Below, one piece after another: positions 42,545 through 50,537 of a DNA stretch of 64,000 nt. The notes under the pieces are model-generated. The model ran no database searches and was not told the origin of the DNA. It saw nothing but the letters and a program-made list of their open reading frames with translations. The position numbers were made by a program, and so were the translations under genes. Numbering within the stretch: position 1 is the first letter of the stretch; the number at the start of each line of letters is the position of its first letter. The stretch is from CALKUP01 sp964492735 (GTDB taxonomy: Bacteria > Patescibacteriota > Patescibacteriia > UBA9570 > XYC2-FULL-38-9), in assembly GCA_964492735.1 (NCBI GenBank), contig CAZBLE010000002.1, forward strand, positions 68,019-132,018, written 5' to 3'.

Positions 42545-43678
42545 CTAGCCCTGACTGTGTTGTGTCTCTGAGCTTTTTGCATAGCTGCGACTCGCAAGAT
42601 ATGTGGTAATTGGAACCGCGAGAATCAGTGCTGTGCTACCAACGATTGTGCGAGCAATCTCTTCTGCTAAAAATTGACTGTTAATAGAAACCCAAAATGG
42701 TTGTGTTTGGACCTGGAACAACAAAATAAGTGGTAGTGAAGATCCAGCATATGCCAATACAAGAGTATTAATGAGTGATGCAATATGCTCTCGGCCAACG
42801 CGCATGCCTTTCGTAAACAAGTCTTTAAATTGCAGCCGTGGATTGGCATCATGAATTTCTTCAATGGTTGCAGTCAGGGCAGTGGTGACATCATCAAGCA
42901 CACCAAGTACACCAATGATCATGCCGACAAGCAATAAGCCCTTCATATTAATTGTGCCGTTATAGGCAGATTGTGCAAAAAATGCATCTTCAGTTCCTTT
43001 GCCAAATAGCTTTGTAACCCAAATTGCAAAACTGGAAAAAGCGAAAGCGAGCGCAATGGTGATAATTGTTCCTTGAACTGCAAGGACTGTTTTTTTTGTG
43101 ATTCCGTGCGCCATGAAGATGGCAATAACTCCAATGCACACTGCACCAATTCCACCAACAACAACCGGGTTCATGCCTTTTGCAATTTGTGGAACAATAA
43201 GATACATCAGCAAGCTAAAAGAAAATCCAAGTCCCGCAAAAGCAGCAATTGATTTGCGCCCGCCAACAATGACTGCGATGGCAATAAAAATCAGCGTTAA
43301 AATAATGACGCCAGTCAAACGATAGTGATCTGTGATGTAAAACAAATCTTGTGATTCATTTTGTACTTTCAACAAGACTACTTGGTCATTTTTTTTAAAA
43401 TCTCGTTCTGGTCCGTCGTCAGGATTTTTAACTTGTTGAATATCACGTGTTTGTGTATTGCCATTTGCGTCGCAGCAGTATTGCACGGTAAATGTTTGTT
43501 CTGGCCCATCAGTTGGGGAGAGGCTATTGCGTACATTTATAACAGTGCCACGAAAGTACTGTAATTCAGAATCTGCTGCAGGAGGAGCAACTGTCGTAGT
43601 TTGTGCGTTCGCGGACACAGGCAAGCCGCCGAGGTAGAGGATAATGCTGAGAAAAAAGAAGAGTCGATACATGCTCAC
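42545..43678 (-). CDS. YibE/F-like membrane protein
   Basis: A 377-residue protein: signal peptide or first helix at 1-25, an extracytoplasmic domain of about 100 residues, then seven or eight membrane helices with FIAIAVIVGGRKSIAAFAGL, GMIIGVLGVLDDVTTALT and MRVGREHIASLINTLVLAYAG, the signatures of the YibE/F family. Function is unknown; the family often stands near metal or envelope genes. Here it is the last gene of a minus-strand run with znuA and fur. Confidence 0.88.
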   Translation of the reverse strand: MSMYRLFFFLSIILYLGGLPVSANAQTTTVAPPAADSELQYFRGTVINVRNSLSPTDGPEQTFTVQYCCDANGNTQTRDIQQVKNPDDGPERDFKKNDQVVLLKVQNESQDLFYITDHYRLTGVIILTLIFIAIAVIVGGRKSIAAFAGLGFSFSLLMYLIVPQIAKGMNPVVVGGIGAVCIGVIAIFMAHGITKKTVLAVQGTIITIALAFAFSSFAIWVTKLFGKGTEDAFFAQSAYNGTINMKGLLLVGMIIGVLGVLDDVTTALTATIEEIHDANPRLQFKDLFTKGMRVGREHIASLINTLVLAYAGSSLPLILLFQVQTQPFWVSINSQFLAEEIARTIVGSTALILAVPITTYLASRSYAKSSETQHSQG

Positions 43679-43704
43679 TAGTATAGTGAGATTTTACGCA
43701 TTGT

Positions 43705-44670
43705 CTAGTTTGTGCAGTTCATGGCCGCAGAAAGATTTTGTAGATTTTCTCGCATAATATCAGCATAGGTTGTTCCAGTGTCTTTTTGTTCAGGAGTGAG
43801 GCCTTCAATTGGATTCAAGACTGTTGATTGAGCGCCAACTTCTTGCGCAATGGCTTGAGAAAGTTTTGGGCTTGTGAGGGTTTCAAAGAAAATTGTGCGG
43901 ATATTTTTTTCTTTTGCGAGCGTCGCAAGATCTGCTAAGTGACTTGCAGATGGTTCTGATTCAGATGAAATGCCGGCAATAGAATGAACGGTAATGCCAT
44001 ATCGTGCGCCAAGATATGAAAAGGCATCGTGAGCGACAATGATTTCTGGAGTTGTGCATTGTGTGAGTGTCGTGCGGTACTCAGCGTCGAGTTCTTCAAG
44101 TGTTTTGATGTAGGTATCTGCGTTTGATCGGTATTCTGCTGCATGTGCAGGATCTGCAGCAATGAACGCGTCACGCACAATAGCGGCTTCTTGTTGGAGT
44201 AATACAGGGTCAAGCCATGTGTGTGGATCTTTTGGACCCTCTTCACGTTCTTCTTCTGAGCCTTCTTCGTTGCCAATATGCAGAGCTTCAGAAGTGTCAC
44301 GGAGCGTCATTGTTTTTGTCACCTCAACCGTTTGAACGTTTTGTTCAGCGAGTTGTGGGGCAAGTTTTTCCGCCCATGCATCAAGGCCAGCGCCATGATA
44401 CAGGAAGAGAGAAGTGTCATAGAGCGCTGCAGTATCACGAGCAGTGGGTTCAAAATCATGAATCTCAATCCCGGGTTTTACAATTGATGTGACAGTGACA
44501 TGCTCTTTACCAATCTGCTGTGCGAGTTCTTCTAAGATATAGTATGAAACTCCAACGTAGAGTGTTTGTGTGTCTGATTCAGGTGTTGTTGAGCGAGTCT
44601 GATAGGCAATGGCTATTCCGGCTCCAATAACAAGGAGTGTGATGAGTGTAATAAAAAGATATTTTTTCAT
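43705..44670 (-). CDS. znuA: Zinc/manganese ABC transporter substrate-binding protein
   Basis: A 321-residue cluster A-I metal-binding protein with an N-terminal membrane anchor (residues 5-23). Metal ligands are expected from YHGAGLD (His), the second His in KDPHTWLDP, AHDAFSYLGARYG (His) and the terminal Asp/Glu region FFETLTSPKLS. EIHDFEPT is a family motif. The loop that is His-rich in most ZnuA proteins is Glu-rich here (EEGSEEEREEGPKD). No ABC permease or ATPase is in the window. It is expressed from a promoter with a Zur-type operator between -35 and -10; the mRNA should start at or next to the ATG. Confidence 0.9.
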   Translation of the reverse strand: MKKYLFITLITLLVIGAGIAIAYQTRSTTPESDTQTLYVGVSYYILEELAQQIGKEHVTVTSIVKPGIEIHDFEPTARDTAALYDTSLFLYHGAGLDAWAEKLAPQLAEQNVQTVEVTKTMTLRDTSEALHIGNEEGSEEEREEGPKDPHTWLDPVLLQQEAAIVRDAFIAADPAHAAEYRSNADTYIKTLEELDAEYRTTLTQCTTPEIIVAHDAFSYLGARYGITVHSIAGISSESEPSASHLADLATLAKEKNIRTIFFETLTSPKLSQAIAQEVGAQSTVLNPIEGLTPEQKDTGTTYADIMRENLQNLSAAMNCTN

Positions 44671-44676
44671 ATCTTC

Positions 44677-44705
44677 AGACTAACGCAACTCAGTTGCATT
44701 TGCAA
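44677..44705 (-). promoter_or_regulatory. znuA promoter with Fur/Zur-type operator in the spacer
   Basis: Minus strand: -35 TTGCAA (44700-44705), 17-base spacer, -10 TAGTCT (44677-44682). The spacer is the palindrome GCAACTNAGTTGC (44685-44697). The same arrangement recurs at 48382-48410. Six bases separate the -10 from the ATG at 44670. Confidence 0.85.
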
Positions 44706-44740
44706 GGGGAATGTGTGGAAAACAGAAAATCCTCTTTAGT

Positions 44741-45181
44741 TTATTGGCAATTTTTACACACCCCGACAAATTCGAGAGAGTGATCTAAGACACGAAACCC
44801 AGTTTGTTTTTTAATATGTTTGCTTGCTGCAATGAGTTCTTGTGGCATATCAACATCTGCAACGGCGCCGCATTCAATGCATTGGATGTGATGATGATGA
44901 CTACCAAGGGCGAGTTCATACCGCTTCATTTGCTCGCTCCCAAACTGGATTTCTTCAATGAGTTTTTCAGAAAGTAAAAATTCCAGTTCGCGATAGACTG
45001 TTGTTTTGTTGACAGTGAGTTTTTTGCGTTCCAAACCTTTGAGGATTTCTTGAACAGTCAGTGGAATGTGTGATGAGAAAAAAATACCAAGGACAGCTCG
45101 ACGAGTCTGGGTAATTCGATGGCCTTTGTCGCGTAATGTTTCAATAACCGCTTCTGGCGTTGTCGATTCAGCATGTTTCAT
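44741..45181 (-). CDS. Fur-family metal regulator, probably Zur
   Basis: A 146-residue Fur-family repressor. The winged helix spans residues 1-85 (HRITQTRRAVLGIF, VNKTTVYRELEFL); the dimer domain has HHHH at 95-98, CIEC at 101-104 and CKNC at 142-145, the structural zinc site. It starts in an ATGA overlap with the gene upstream and stands directly before the znuA promoter that holds the palindromic operator, so zinc-dependent repression of znuA is the likely job. Zinc rather than iron is inferred from the target genes, not from the protein. Confidence 0.92.
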   Translation of the reverse strand: MKHAESTTPEAVIETLRDKGHRITQTRRAVLGIFFSSHIPLTVQEILKGLERKKLTVNKTTVYRELEFLLSEKLIEEIQFGSEQMKRYELALGSHHHHIQCIECGAVADVDMPQELIAASKHIKKQTGFRVLDHSLEFVGVCKNCQ

Positions 45182-45567
45182 ACGGTTGTTGTATGCAATT
45201 TTGCCGTGAAAGTCAATCCTTGGTCAATCAGAAATTGAGATAGAATAACATCAACAGTTTCTGGCGTGTAAAACTCACATTGAATCATGTTTCTGTGCAC
45301 TTTCGCTTCTAGATCTCGTAAGAGTTGCTTTGGCGGCGATGTTTTTTTGTACAGGCAAAGTGTTGGTTTTTGGGTGAGCAACATATGGGTGATAATAAAT
45401 CGAATTTCCTGTGATGGTTCTGTGACTTCTAAAACGACCGCGTCAATACTTTTAAAAAAATCTACTGCTATTTTTTCTCGAGCATACACGTGAATATTAT
45501 TTTGGTTACAAAAAGTTTCTATTCCGCGGTTATTCAGCTTTTCAGCTAGATATATTTGCATAGTCAT
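45178..45567 (-). CDS. Small nucleoside 2-deoxyribosyltransferase-like protein
   Basis: A 129-residue alpha/beta protein. MQIYLAEKL at the start, SIDAVVLEVTEPSQEIRF and ITHMLLTQKPTLCLYKK resemble the nucleoside deoxyribosyltransferase fold (ADVVVAE.s.ps.G...E / kPvl.ly), but the catalytic Glu region is weak. The stop overlaps the fur start (ATGA), so the two are coupled. Function in metal response is unclear. Confidence 0.5.
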   Translation of the reverse strand: MTMQIYLAEKLNNRGIETFCNQNNIHVYAREKIAVDFFKSIDAVVLEVTEPSQEIRFIITHMLLTQKPTLCLYKKTSPPKQLLRDLEAKVHRNMIQCEFYTPETVDVILSQFLIDQGLTFTAKLHTTTV

Positions 45568-45694
45568 GCACTAAACTCTAAAGTAAAAAATCGTCAGGTG
45601 TAATCATTTTTCGCTGCTGTTACAAAAAAATATCCTAAAACATTGACGAAATTGGCTATATGATATACGACTATGTCAAATTATATTTTACAGT

Positions 45695-46456
45695 ATGTCC
45701 ATCGACACAAAGAATATTTTACGGCAAATCGGTTTTACAGATTCTGAAATTTTGATATATCTTGCTGCTATTCAGTATGGGCCAATGACTGTTATTGAGT
45801 TGGCAAAGCATTCTGGGCTCACTCGCCAAATGGTCTATACACTCCTGCCGCGTCTTGAAAAAGAAAGTTTAATGAAAGAAGTGCGGTCTGATAGTAAGCG
45901 TTTATTTGCAGCCACTGATCCAAAATTATTAGAAGATCGCGTAAACATGATTGCGCGTGATGTACGGTATGTGATTCCGCAATTACAAATGATGCATTCA
46001 GAGAATGCAATGTTACCGATTATGACTGTTTATGATAATCCTTTGAGCATTCGGGAGTTGTATCGTCGTTTTATGAAAGAAGCTGTGCCAGAAGAAGATG
46101 TTCGTTTGTGGGTAACGAATAAAGTGTGGGTGAGTATGGATGCCGATTATTTACGGACGTTTGTGCATTTTAAAAATAAGCATAGAATACGTGATTTAAT
46201 TATTGCACCTGACACCAAAGAGTCGCGGTCATATGCAAAAGAAATGTTTCAACCGTATTCTGAGTACCGTTTTTTGAAAGATCATTGGAATACAAATGCA
46301 GAGAAATGGATCTGGAGAGATATTATTGTATACTTAACAATTAGCGATGAAGCAACAAATTTAATAGTCGTTGAATCACCCGCACTCGCAGCAATTGAAC
46401 GGGCTGGGTTTGACGCTGTTTGGAGGTCATTACCAAAAGGGAGGAAGTCTATGTAG
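45695..46456 (+). CDS. TrmB-like transcription regulator
   Basis: A 253-residue protein with an N-terminal TrmB/MarR-like winged helix: ILRQIGFTDSEILIYLAAIQYGPMTVIELAKHSGLTRQMVYTLLPRLEKESLM is the sugar-regulator type HTH, given here only as the region of residues 5-58, and the C-terminal part (about 105-250) is a phospholipase-D-like effector domain with a conserved IVVESPALAAIERAGFD end. It is divergent from the fur operon and shares a 127-base promoter region. Such regulators are common in CPR and archaea; target unknown. Confidence 0.78.
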   Translation: MSIDTKNILRQIGFTDSEILIYLAAIQYGPMTVIELAKHSGLTRQMVYTLLPRLEKESLMKEVRSDSKRLFAATDPKLLEDRVNMIARDVRYVIPQLQMMHSENAMLPIMTVYDNPLSIRELYRRFMKEAVPEEDVRLWVTNKVWVSMDADYLRTFVHFKNKHRIRDLIIAPDTKESRSYAKEMFQPYSEYRFLKDHWNTNAEKWIWRDIIVYLTISDEATNLIVVESPALAAIERAGFDAVWRSLPKGRKSM

Positions 46457-46530
46457 ATATTGATATGAGGCGTGAAGGTACAAAAATTTTGAGGAGGATA
46501 TTTGTATCAGGTATATTGTTTATCAAATAA

Positions 46531-46593
46531 GAAAGGGAACCAGCACGCCGACCCAACTCTGCTCAGTGAGGGAGGGTGGTCCTTGTGCTGGTT
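46531..46593 (-). terminator. Terminator of the Tat/LysM lipoprotein gene
   Basis: Minus strand AACCAGCAC (46585-46593) pairs perfectly with GTGCTGGTT (46538-46546), loop of 38 bases, then CCCTTTCTT. Confidence 0.75.
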
Positions 46594-46607
46594 GGCGCGT
46601 TTATCTG

Positions 46608-47117
46608 TCAGGTCGCCGCGCGGTAGGTCGTTGCGCTGGGGCGGATGCAGAGCCAGTCATCGGGGTAGATCAGGTCGTCGTCAGTAAGGTTCGTCACAAC
46701 GAACCCGGAGTTGATGACGACCACATCATCGCCGTAGCGCTGCTTGAGCTCTTTCACCGTCCAACCAGCTTCTTCGCTGGCGATGGTGATCTGTGCGGCT
46801 CGGGGGTAGCGGAAGGTGATCCGCAGTCCAGCAGGGAGGGGGGTATCTCGGTTGAGGTCTTCGATGAGCTCGAGACCTTCGCCATCCGCGATTGCCAAGC
46901 CACGAATGTCTGCGAGGTCTTCTGCTTCCACGAGCTCCTCGAGAAGTTGACCGAGAGTCTGTCCCTCAAAGGTCTCTCCCGTTGCGATGCGGCCCCCGGC
47001 GCTCACCATCCGTCCCGTTCCCAGGACGATGTAGTTGCAGCCGCCGAGCTGCGTCATCGTGGCTGCCGCGAACATCGCACCAAGCCTAGTTAACAATCCT
47101 CTGCGTGTCAGGCTCAT
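46608..47117 (-). CDS. Tat-exported lipoprotein with LysM-like domain (GC-rich)
   Basis: A 169-residue protein. The start MSLTRRGLLTRLG is a twin-arginine signal, and LGGC at residues 24-27 is a lipobox, so the mature protein would be a lipid-anchored protein. The middle is acidic and unknown; about residues 118-160 resemble a LysM motif (WTVKELKQRYGDDVVVINSG and IYPDDWLCIRP). A strong SD (AGGAGG) precedes the ATG at 47117. Codon use is GC-rich. Upstream on the same strand lie a cobalamin riboswitch and a terminator hairpin, so it may be expressed only when cobalamin is scarce. Tat export is rare in CPR, supporting acquisition. Confidence 0.75.
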   Translation of the reverse strand: MSLTRRGLLTRLGAMFAAATMTQLGGCNYIVLGTGRMVSAGGRIATGETFEGQTLGQLLEELVEAEDLADIRGLAIADGEGLELIEDLNRDTPLPAGLRITFRYPRAAQITIASEEAGWTVKELKQRYGDDVVVINSGFVVTNLTDDDLIYPDDWLCIRPSATTYRAAT

Positions 47118-47184
47118 AGGAGCGCCTCCTGGTTTGTTTGCTCCGAAGATTTGTCGATGCGGCGCCATCAACAAATTTTGGCAA

Positions 47185-47208
47185 CAAAAAAACCGGGCAC
47201 AGCCGGAA
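47185..47208 (-). terminator. Terminator hairpin, expression platform of the riboswitch
   Basis: Minus strand CCGGC-TGT-GCcCGG (47193-47206) followed by eight T (47185-47192). It lies between the cobalamin aptamer and the lipoprotein gene, where a riboswitch-controlled terminator is expected. Confidence 0.65.
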
Positions 47209-47254
47209 TATCAAAAATATTCACATACGCTGTTTCCACTCCACGAGAAACGTC

Positions 47255-47381
47255 AGAAAAATCTTTGAACTGGACCTGGCTTATTCGCTCTTCCAGAGAA
47301 GGCGACATGACAGTTGCGGGTCAGCGCTGGGAATCACACCCAGACTTCCGTTGCAAAGAAGGTGACAAACTTCGAACAAAG
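47255..47381 (-). ncRNA. Cobalamin (B12) riboswitch aptamer
   Basis: Minus strand RNA with the conserved cobalamin core: ACGGAA, then CTGGG-TGTGATT-CCCAG (the GGUG..AAUCC helix), then GACCCGCAACTGT (47311-47322 region, the CCCGCnACUGU box), a variable hairpin (CGCCTTCTCTGGAAGAGCG) and TAAGCCAGGTCC (47271-47283) closing the core. It is a short form without the long P6 extension helix. A promoter is just upstream and a terminator just downstream. Confidence 0.85.
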
Positions 47382-47387
47382 AACGAT

Positions 47388-47416
47388 AGTACAAGCACTA
47401 TAACATAGTTTTTCAA
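47388..47416 (-). promoter_or_regulatory. Promoter of the riboswitch transcript
   Basis: Minus strand: TTGAAA (47411-47416), 17 bases, TGTACT (47388-47393), start expected near 47381 at the 5' edge of the aptamer. Between this and the end of the His-rich gene at 47530 I see nothing else. Confidence 0.6.
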
Positions 47417-47529
47417 TTACTACATCTAGTGTTATCCACAGAGAATAGGCACTATAGAGCGGATTTATTAATGAACGCCATTTTTTAGCAAAAAAATATG
47501 AAGAAGGGAATATGGTCATTGCTCCACTG

Positions 47530-48309
47530 TCAGTGAATGTGACCTTCTTCCTCTTCTTCATACACACGACCACTGTGGTCCGTGTGGTCGTGGTGCGCAC
47601 CCGGCTTTACAATGTGATGGTCAAAGCCGGCACGGAACTGGACCCCGAGGCTGCCGCACTTGCTCTGGCACCAGTCAGTGCCAGTAAAGCCTGCATGTGA
47701 ACTCATGAGCATGAGCTCGTAGATTCCGCGGCTCATGTGTCCGGTTTCAAGGCGTAGCACGAGACCGATGTTTAGCTCAGCATAACTGACGCCGAAGAAG
47801 CTACTTGAGTGAGCCTCTGGTACAAATGCCGGTGCCCATTCAATCCGCGCACCAATGCCAAAGCTGCGGCGAGTCTCAATATGAGGCACAACTGTCAGCG
47901 CGATTTGCGCATCTTCAGCGTCCGCGTGGACCTCTAAGTCACCGTAGAGTCGGAAGTTGCCGCCTGGCAAGCCCCAGCGCGTGTCAATGACACCGCCGCC
48001 AGAGATTGCGACCCCATTTTGTTCAAGATGCAGACCGAGAGCTGGCCCGATGTCAACTTCAAACCACTGGCCATTTTCTGTGTGGCCGTGGATGTCGAGG
48101 CCAGCGTGGCAATCTCCATGCCCAAGCAAAGTCCCATCAGAACTGGTGATACCAGATCCAACAAGGCCGCCGTGGCAGCCAATCGAAAAGGCAATGGGGA
48201 TTTTCCCTTCTGCCTCATGTGCATGCTCATCTTCTTCCGCGACTGCTTTCGCAAGCGGAAAAAAGAGCACGAAGAAAGAGCAGATAAACAACCGGACAAT
48301 TGAACGCAT
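47530..48309 (-). CDS. His-rich exported protein under a Zur-type operator
   Basis: A 259-residue exported protein: signal peptide 1-22 (RLFICSFFVLFFPLAKAVA), an acidic His segment (EEDEHAHEAEG), a beta-strand-rich core of about 200 residues with alternating polar and apolar residues (FEVDIGPALGLHLEQNG, FGIGARIEWAPAF), one C-terminal disulfide candidate (WCQSKCG), and a His/Glu tail (GAHHDHTDHSGRV, EEEEEGHIH). No family recognised. GC content is higher than in native genes. The promoter carries the same palindrome as znuA, so it is probably induced when zinc is low and may bind or scavenge zinc (inference). Confidence 0.7.
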   Translation of the reverse strand: MRSIVRLFICSFFVLFFPLAKAVAEEDEHAHEAEGKIPIAFSIGCHGGLVGSGITSSDGTLLGHGDCHAGLDIHGHTENGQWFEVDIGPALGLHLEQNGVAISGGGVIDTRWGLPGGNFRLYGDLEVHADAEDAQIALTVVPHIETRRSFGIGARIEWAPAFVPEAHSSSFFGVSYAELNIGLVLRLETGHMSRGIYELMLMSSHAGFTGTDWCQSKCGSLGVQFRAGFDHHIVKPGAHHDHTDHSGRVYEEEEEGHIH

Positions 48310-48381
48310 GGGAAGCCTCTATGGAAAGGGTGTTTTTTGCAAAGAACAAATGATTGATACAGCGACACAACAAGCGGCCGT

Positions 48382-48410
48382 ATCTTAATGCAACTTAGTT
48401 GCGTTTGCAA
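48382..48410 (-). promoter_or_regulatory. Promoter of the His-rich gene with Fur/Zur-type operator in the spacer
   Basis: Minus strand: TTGCAA (48405-48410), 17 bases, TAAGAT (48382-48387), with GCAACTTAGTTGC (48390-48402) in the spacer, matching the znuA operator at 44685 except for the central base. Confidence 0.85.
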
Positions 48411-48463
48411 GGGGCGGATATTAAAAAAATGTGGACAACTGTCCAAAATGAGTGATGAGTGGA

Positions 48464-49324
48464 TTAGAGTGTGGAAGAATGAACGCCGCCGCTTTGTGCC
48501 CAATAGTCACGATAGAGCTGTGATAGCTCAAGAACTCTTGGCGTAATTGTTTCAAATACAAAATCATCAATTGATTTTATTGGCAACACTTTTGTGCTCG
48601 TGCTGGTGAGAAACGCGCCGTCGTATGAGCTGATTTCAGAAAGGTGAATTGGTCGCTGTTCAACAGACCAACCGTTTTGAATCGCAATGTCTTGCAGAAC
48701 AATCTTTGTTACACCTTCAAGAATCTCTGCTTGCGGTGGGTGATAGAGGATTTTTTTATCTGTATTCACTGTAAAAAAATTAGTGCGCGTGCCTTCAGTG
48801 ATTTCTTGGTTGCGATTGAGCAAGAGTGCGTCATACGCGCCATGTTTTTTCGCTTCACGGTACGCCAAGTAACTGCCAAGCATTGCAAGAGTTTTCGCCT
48901 CTGGAAATGGCCGTTCATATGAATGCGTAATCGTATGGCAACCGGTTTTATAGAGTTTCCGATCAACAAACAATGGAGCTGAAGCAAAGAGATAGAGTTG
49001 TACATCAGCGGGATTTGCTGCGCCCAGAAATAAGATTTTGATATTACATGTCTGAGCGATCGCAAGAGCGTGAGTAATAAATGTATTCAGCTGCTCAGTA
49101 ATCTGCTGCGTTGTAAAGGCATGTTCAAGGTCAATGTGATGCGCGGAATGCAGTAGTCGATCAACATGTTGCTGCGTAAAATACGCAATACCATTTTCAA
49201 TCCGAATGGTTTCATAGACCCCAAAGCCATATTCGAGTTCTGTGTTTGCGACTGGCAGGACAGCGTCAGCGGCTGGTAGGAGCTCGCCATTACGCATACA
49301 GAGTTGTTCAAGTGAGTGATTCAT
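48464..49324 (-). CDS. Class IV aminotransferase (branched-chain aminotransferase / PabC-like)
   Basis: A 286-residue PLP enzyme of fold type IV. Motifs: FGVYETIRIENG at the start, the PLP lysine in EAKTLAML, YREAKKHGAYDALLLN, EITEGTRTNFF (phosphate-binding) and LTSTSTKVLPI. It could act on branched-chain or D-amino acids, or on aminodeoxychorismate; the pathway genes are absent, so specificity is open. I chose the ATG at 49324, which overlaps the upstream HD gene by 17 bases; the open frame runs further without support. Confidence 0.85.
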   Translation of the reverse strand: MNHSLEQLCMRNGELLPAADAVLPVANTELEYGFGVYETIRIENGIAYFTQQHVDRLLHSAHHIDLEHAFTTQQITEQLNTFITHALAIAQTCNIKILFLGAANPADVQLYLFASAPLFVDRKLYKTGCHTITHSYERPFPEAKTLAMLGSYLAYREAKKHGAYDALLLNRNQEITEGTRTNFFTVNTDKKILYHPPQAEILEGVTKIVLQDIAIQNGWSVEQRPIHLSEISSYDGAFLTSTSTKVLPIKSIDDFVFETITPRVLELSQLYRDYWAQSGGVHSSTL

Positions 49325-49937
49325 AGTCAGTTCCATTCCATTCCGCGAGGAATTGTTGTTTATATTCTTCAAGGAGGCGATGTCGTTCATTGCCAATCCG
49401 TTGTCCGCTATCGGTGTTGAGTAAATCGCGTAACCGTAAGAGTTTTTCGTCAAAGTGAACGACTGTCGATTCTGTATCAGTCACGTTGTACATCGCGCGA
49501 CCAGTAGCACCGCCATAGGCAAACGCTCGACCAATACCAATCGCGCCCATCGCATCCAATCGGTCAGCGTCTTGAACACACTTGCCTTCAAGTGATTCCA
49601 TGTTTTTCTTGCCGCCTGAACCGCTGAATGACACCTTTTCAACAATCTCAGAAACAATAACTGCAGTTGCTTCATCACCACCAGCTGCCAGAATCATTTC
49701 TTTGGCCATTCGTGGGCCAATTTCACGATCACCATTATGAAATTTATGGTCGGCAATATCGTGGAGCAGAGCAGCGAGTGTGACAATATACAGGTCGGCA
49801 TTTTCACGAGCAGCGATCCATTGAGCGAGTTTCACCACACGCTCTACATGTGACCAATCATGCCCACTTGAATCTCCGGCCATTGCAGCATGTGCTTGAG
49901 CTGTAATGGTTTCGATGATGTTGTTATTGTTTTCCAT
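49308..49937 (-). CDS. HD-superfamily phosphohydrolase (YedJ-like)
   Basis: A 209-residue HD hydrolase. The metal site is visible in SGHDWSHVERVVKLA, TLAALLHDIADHKFH (HD) and VQDADRLDAMGAIGIGRAF, which are the motifs of the YedJ/uncharacterised metal-dependent HD group. Substrate is probably a phosphorylated metabolite or nucleotide. It overlaps both neighbours by 14 and 17 bases in a three-gene minus-strand operon. Confidence 0.85.
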   Translation of the reverse strand: MENNNNIIETITAQAHAAMAGDSSGHDWSHVERVVKLAQWIAARENADLYIVTLAALLHDIADHKFHNGDREIGPRMAKEMILAAGGDEATAVIVSEIVEKVSFSGSGGKKNMESLEGKCVQDADRLDAMGAIGIGRAFAYGGATGRAMYNVTDTESTVVHFDEKLLRLRDLLNTDSGQRIGNERHRLLEEYKQQFLAEWNGTDYESLT

Positions 49938-50502
49938 TACGGTGTGGGTAGGCAATAATAGTGATTGCAGTGAGTAAGCAGTTTAAGCCAAGGAGAATTG
50001 TGAGTTGCATCAGTGCAACGTTGCCGAATTTCCAAATCAGCGGCAGATAGAGGATTGCTGCGCAGAGACACCCTATCCAATAATCAAGCGGTAATTTGAA
50101 GAGCCATGTGCGATGCCACCAAACAGCTTTTGGACCGAAGTCACGTAGCGCATAATGCGGATTCAATACAAACCAGAGGAAATCCCAAATGACGGCAAAC
50201 ACAAAAAAGAATGCGAGGACTTGGATTTCTTGTTCCAGGCTCCATGTCCAATTCCAGACAAACGGCAGATGAAAGAAGAATAAGAGGAGGGTGAAGAGGG
50301 AGAGGTGATAGCCGGTCATGTCTTTGCGGGTGAGCGCATAGGTGATTTTGGCAGTGCGGCTGTTTTTGTCTGGTTTCCAGGCAGGCAAATTTGCAGCCCA
50401 GCCGTCGCGACCTTCAATTTGAATTTCCAGAATCGCGAGAATGACACCAACGATAAAGATATAGAACACCAATAGTGTGAATTGAGAGAGGGTGAGCAAC
50501 AT
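49924..50502 (-). CDS. Membrane protein of unknown function
   Basis: A 192-residue protein with five membrane segments (start LLTLSQFTLLVFYIFIVGVILAIL, given as residues 2-25; then 66-86, 93-113, 133-155, 163-185). A conserved-looking soluble loop EIQIEGRDGWAANLPAWK follows the first helix, and WHRTWLFKLPLDYWIG precedes the fourth. No family named. First gene of the operon with the HD hydrolase and the aminotransferase; it is divergent from the photolyase gene. Confidence 0.6.
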   Translation of the reverse strand: MLLTLSQFTLLVFYIFIVGVILAILEIQIEGRDGWAANLPAWKPDKNSRTAKITYALTRKDMTGYHLSLFTLLLFFFHLPFVWNWTWSLEQEIQVLAFFFVFAVIWDFLWFVLNPHYALRDFGPKAVWWHRTWLFKLPLDYWIGCLCAAILYLPLIWKFGNVALMQLTILLGLNCLLTAITIIAYPHRNGKQ

Positions 50503-50537
50503 AGGAAAAAATGAATGATTGTTTTATACTGCTTAGT

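Noticed and set aside
46566..47093. 175-codon plus-strand frame opposite the Tat/LysM lipoprotein
   Set aside because: The minus frame has an SD, Tat signal, lipobox and LysM-like motif; the plus frame has none of these.
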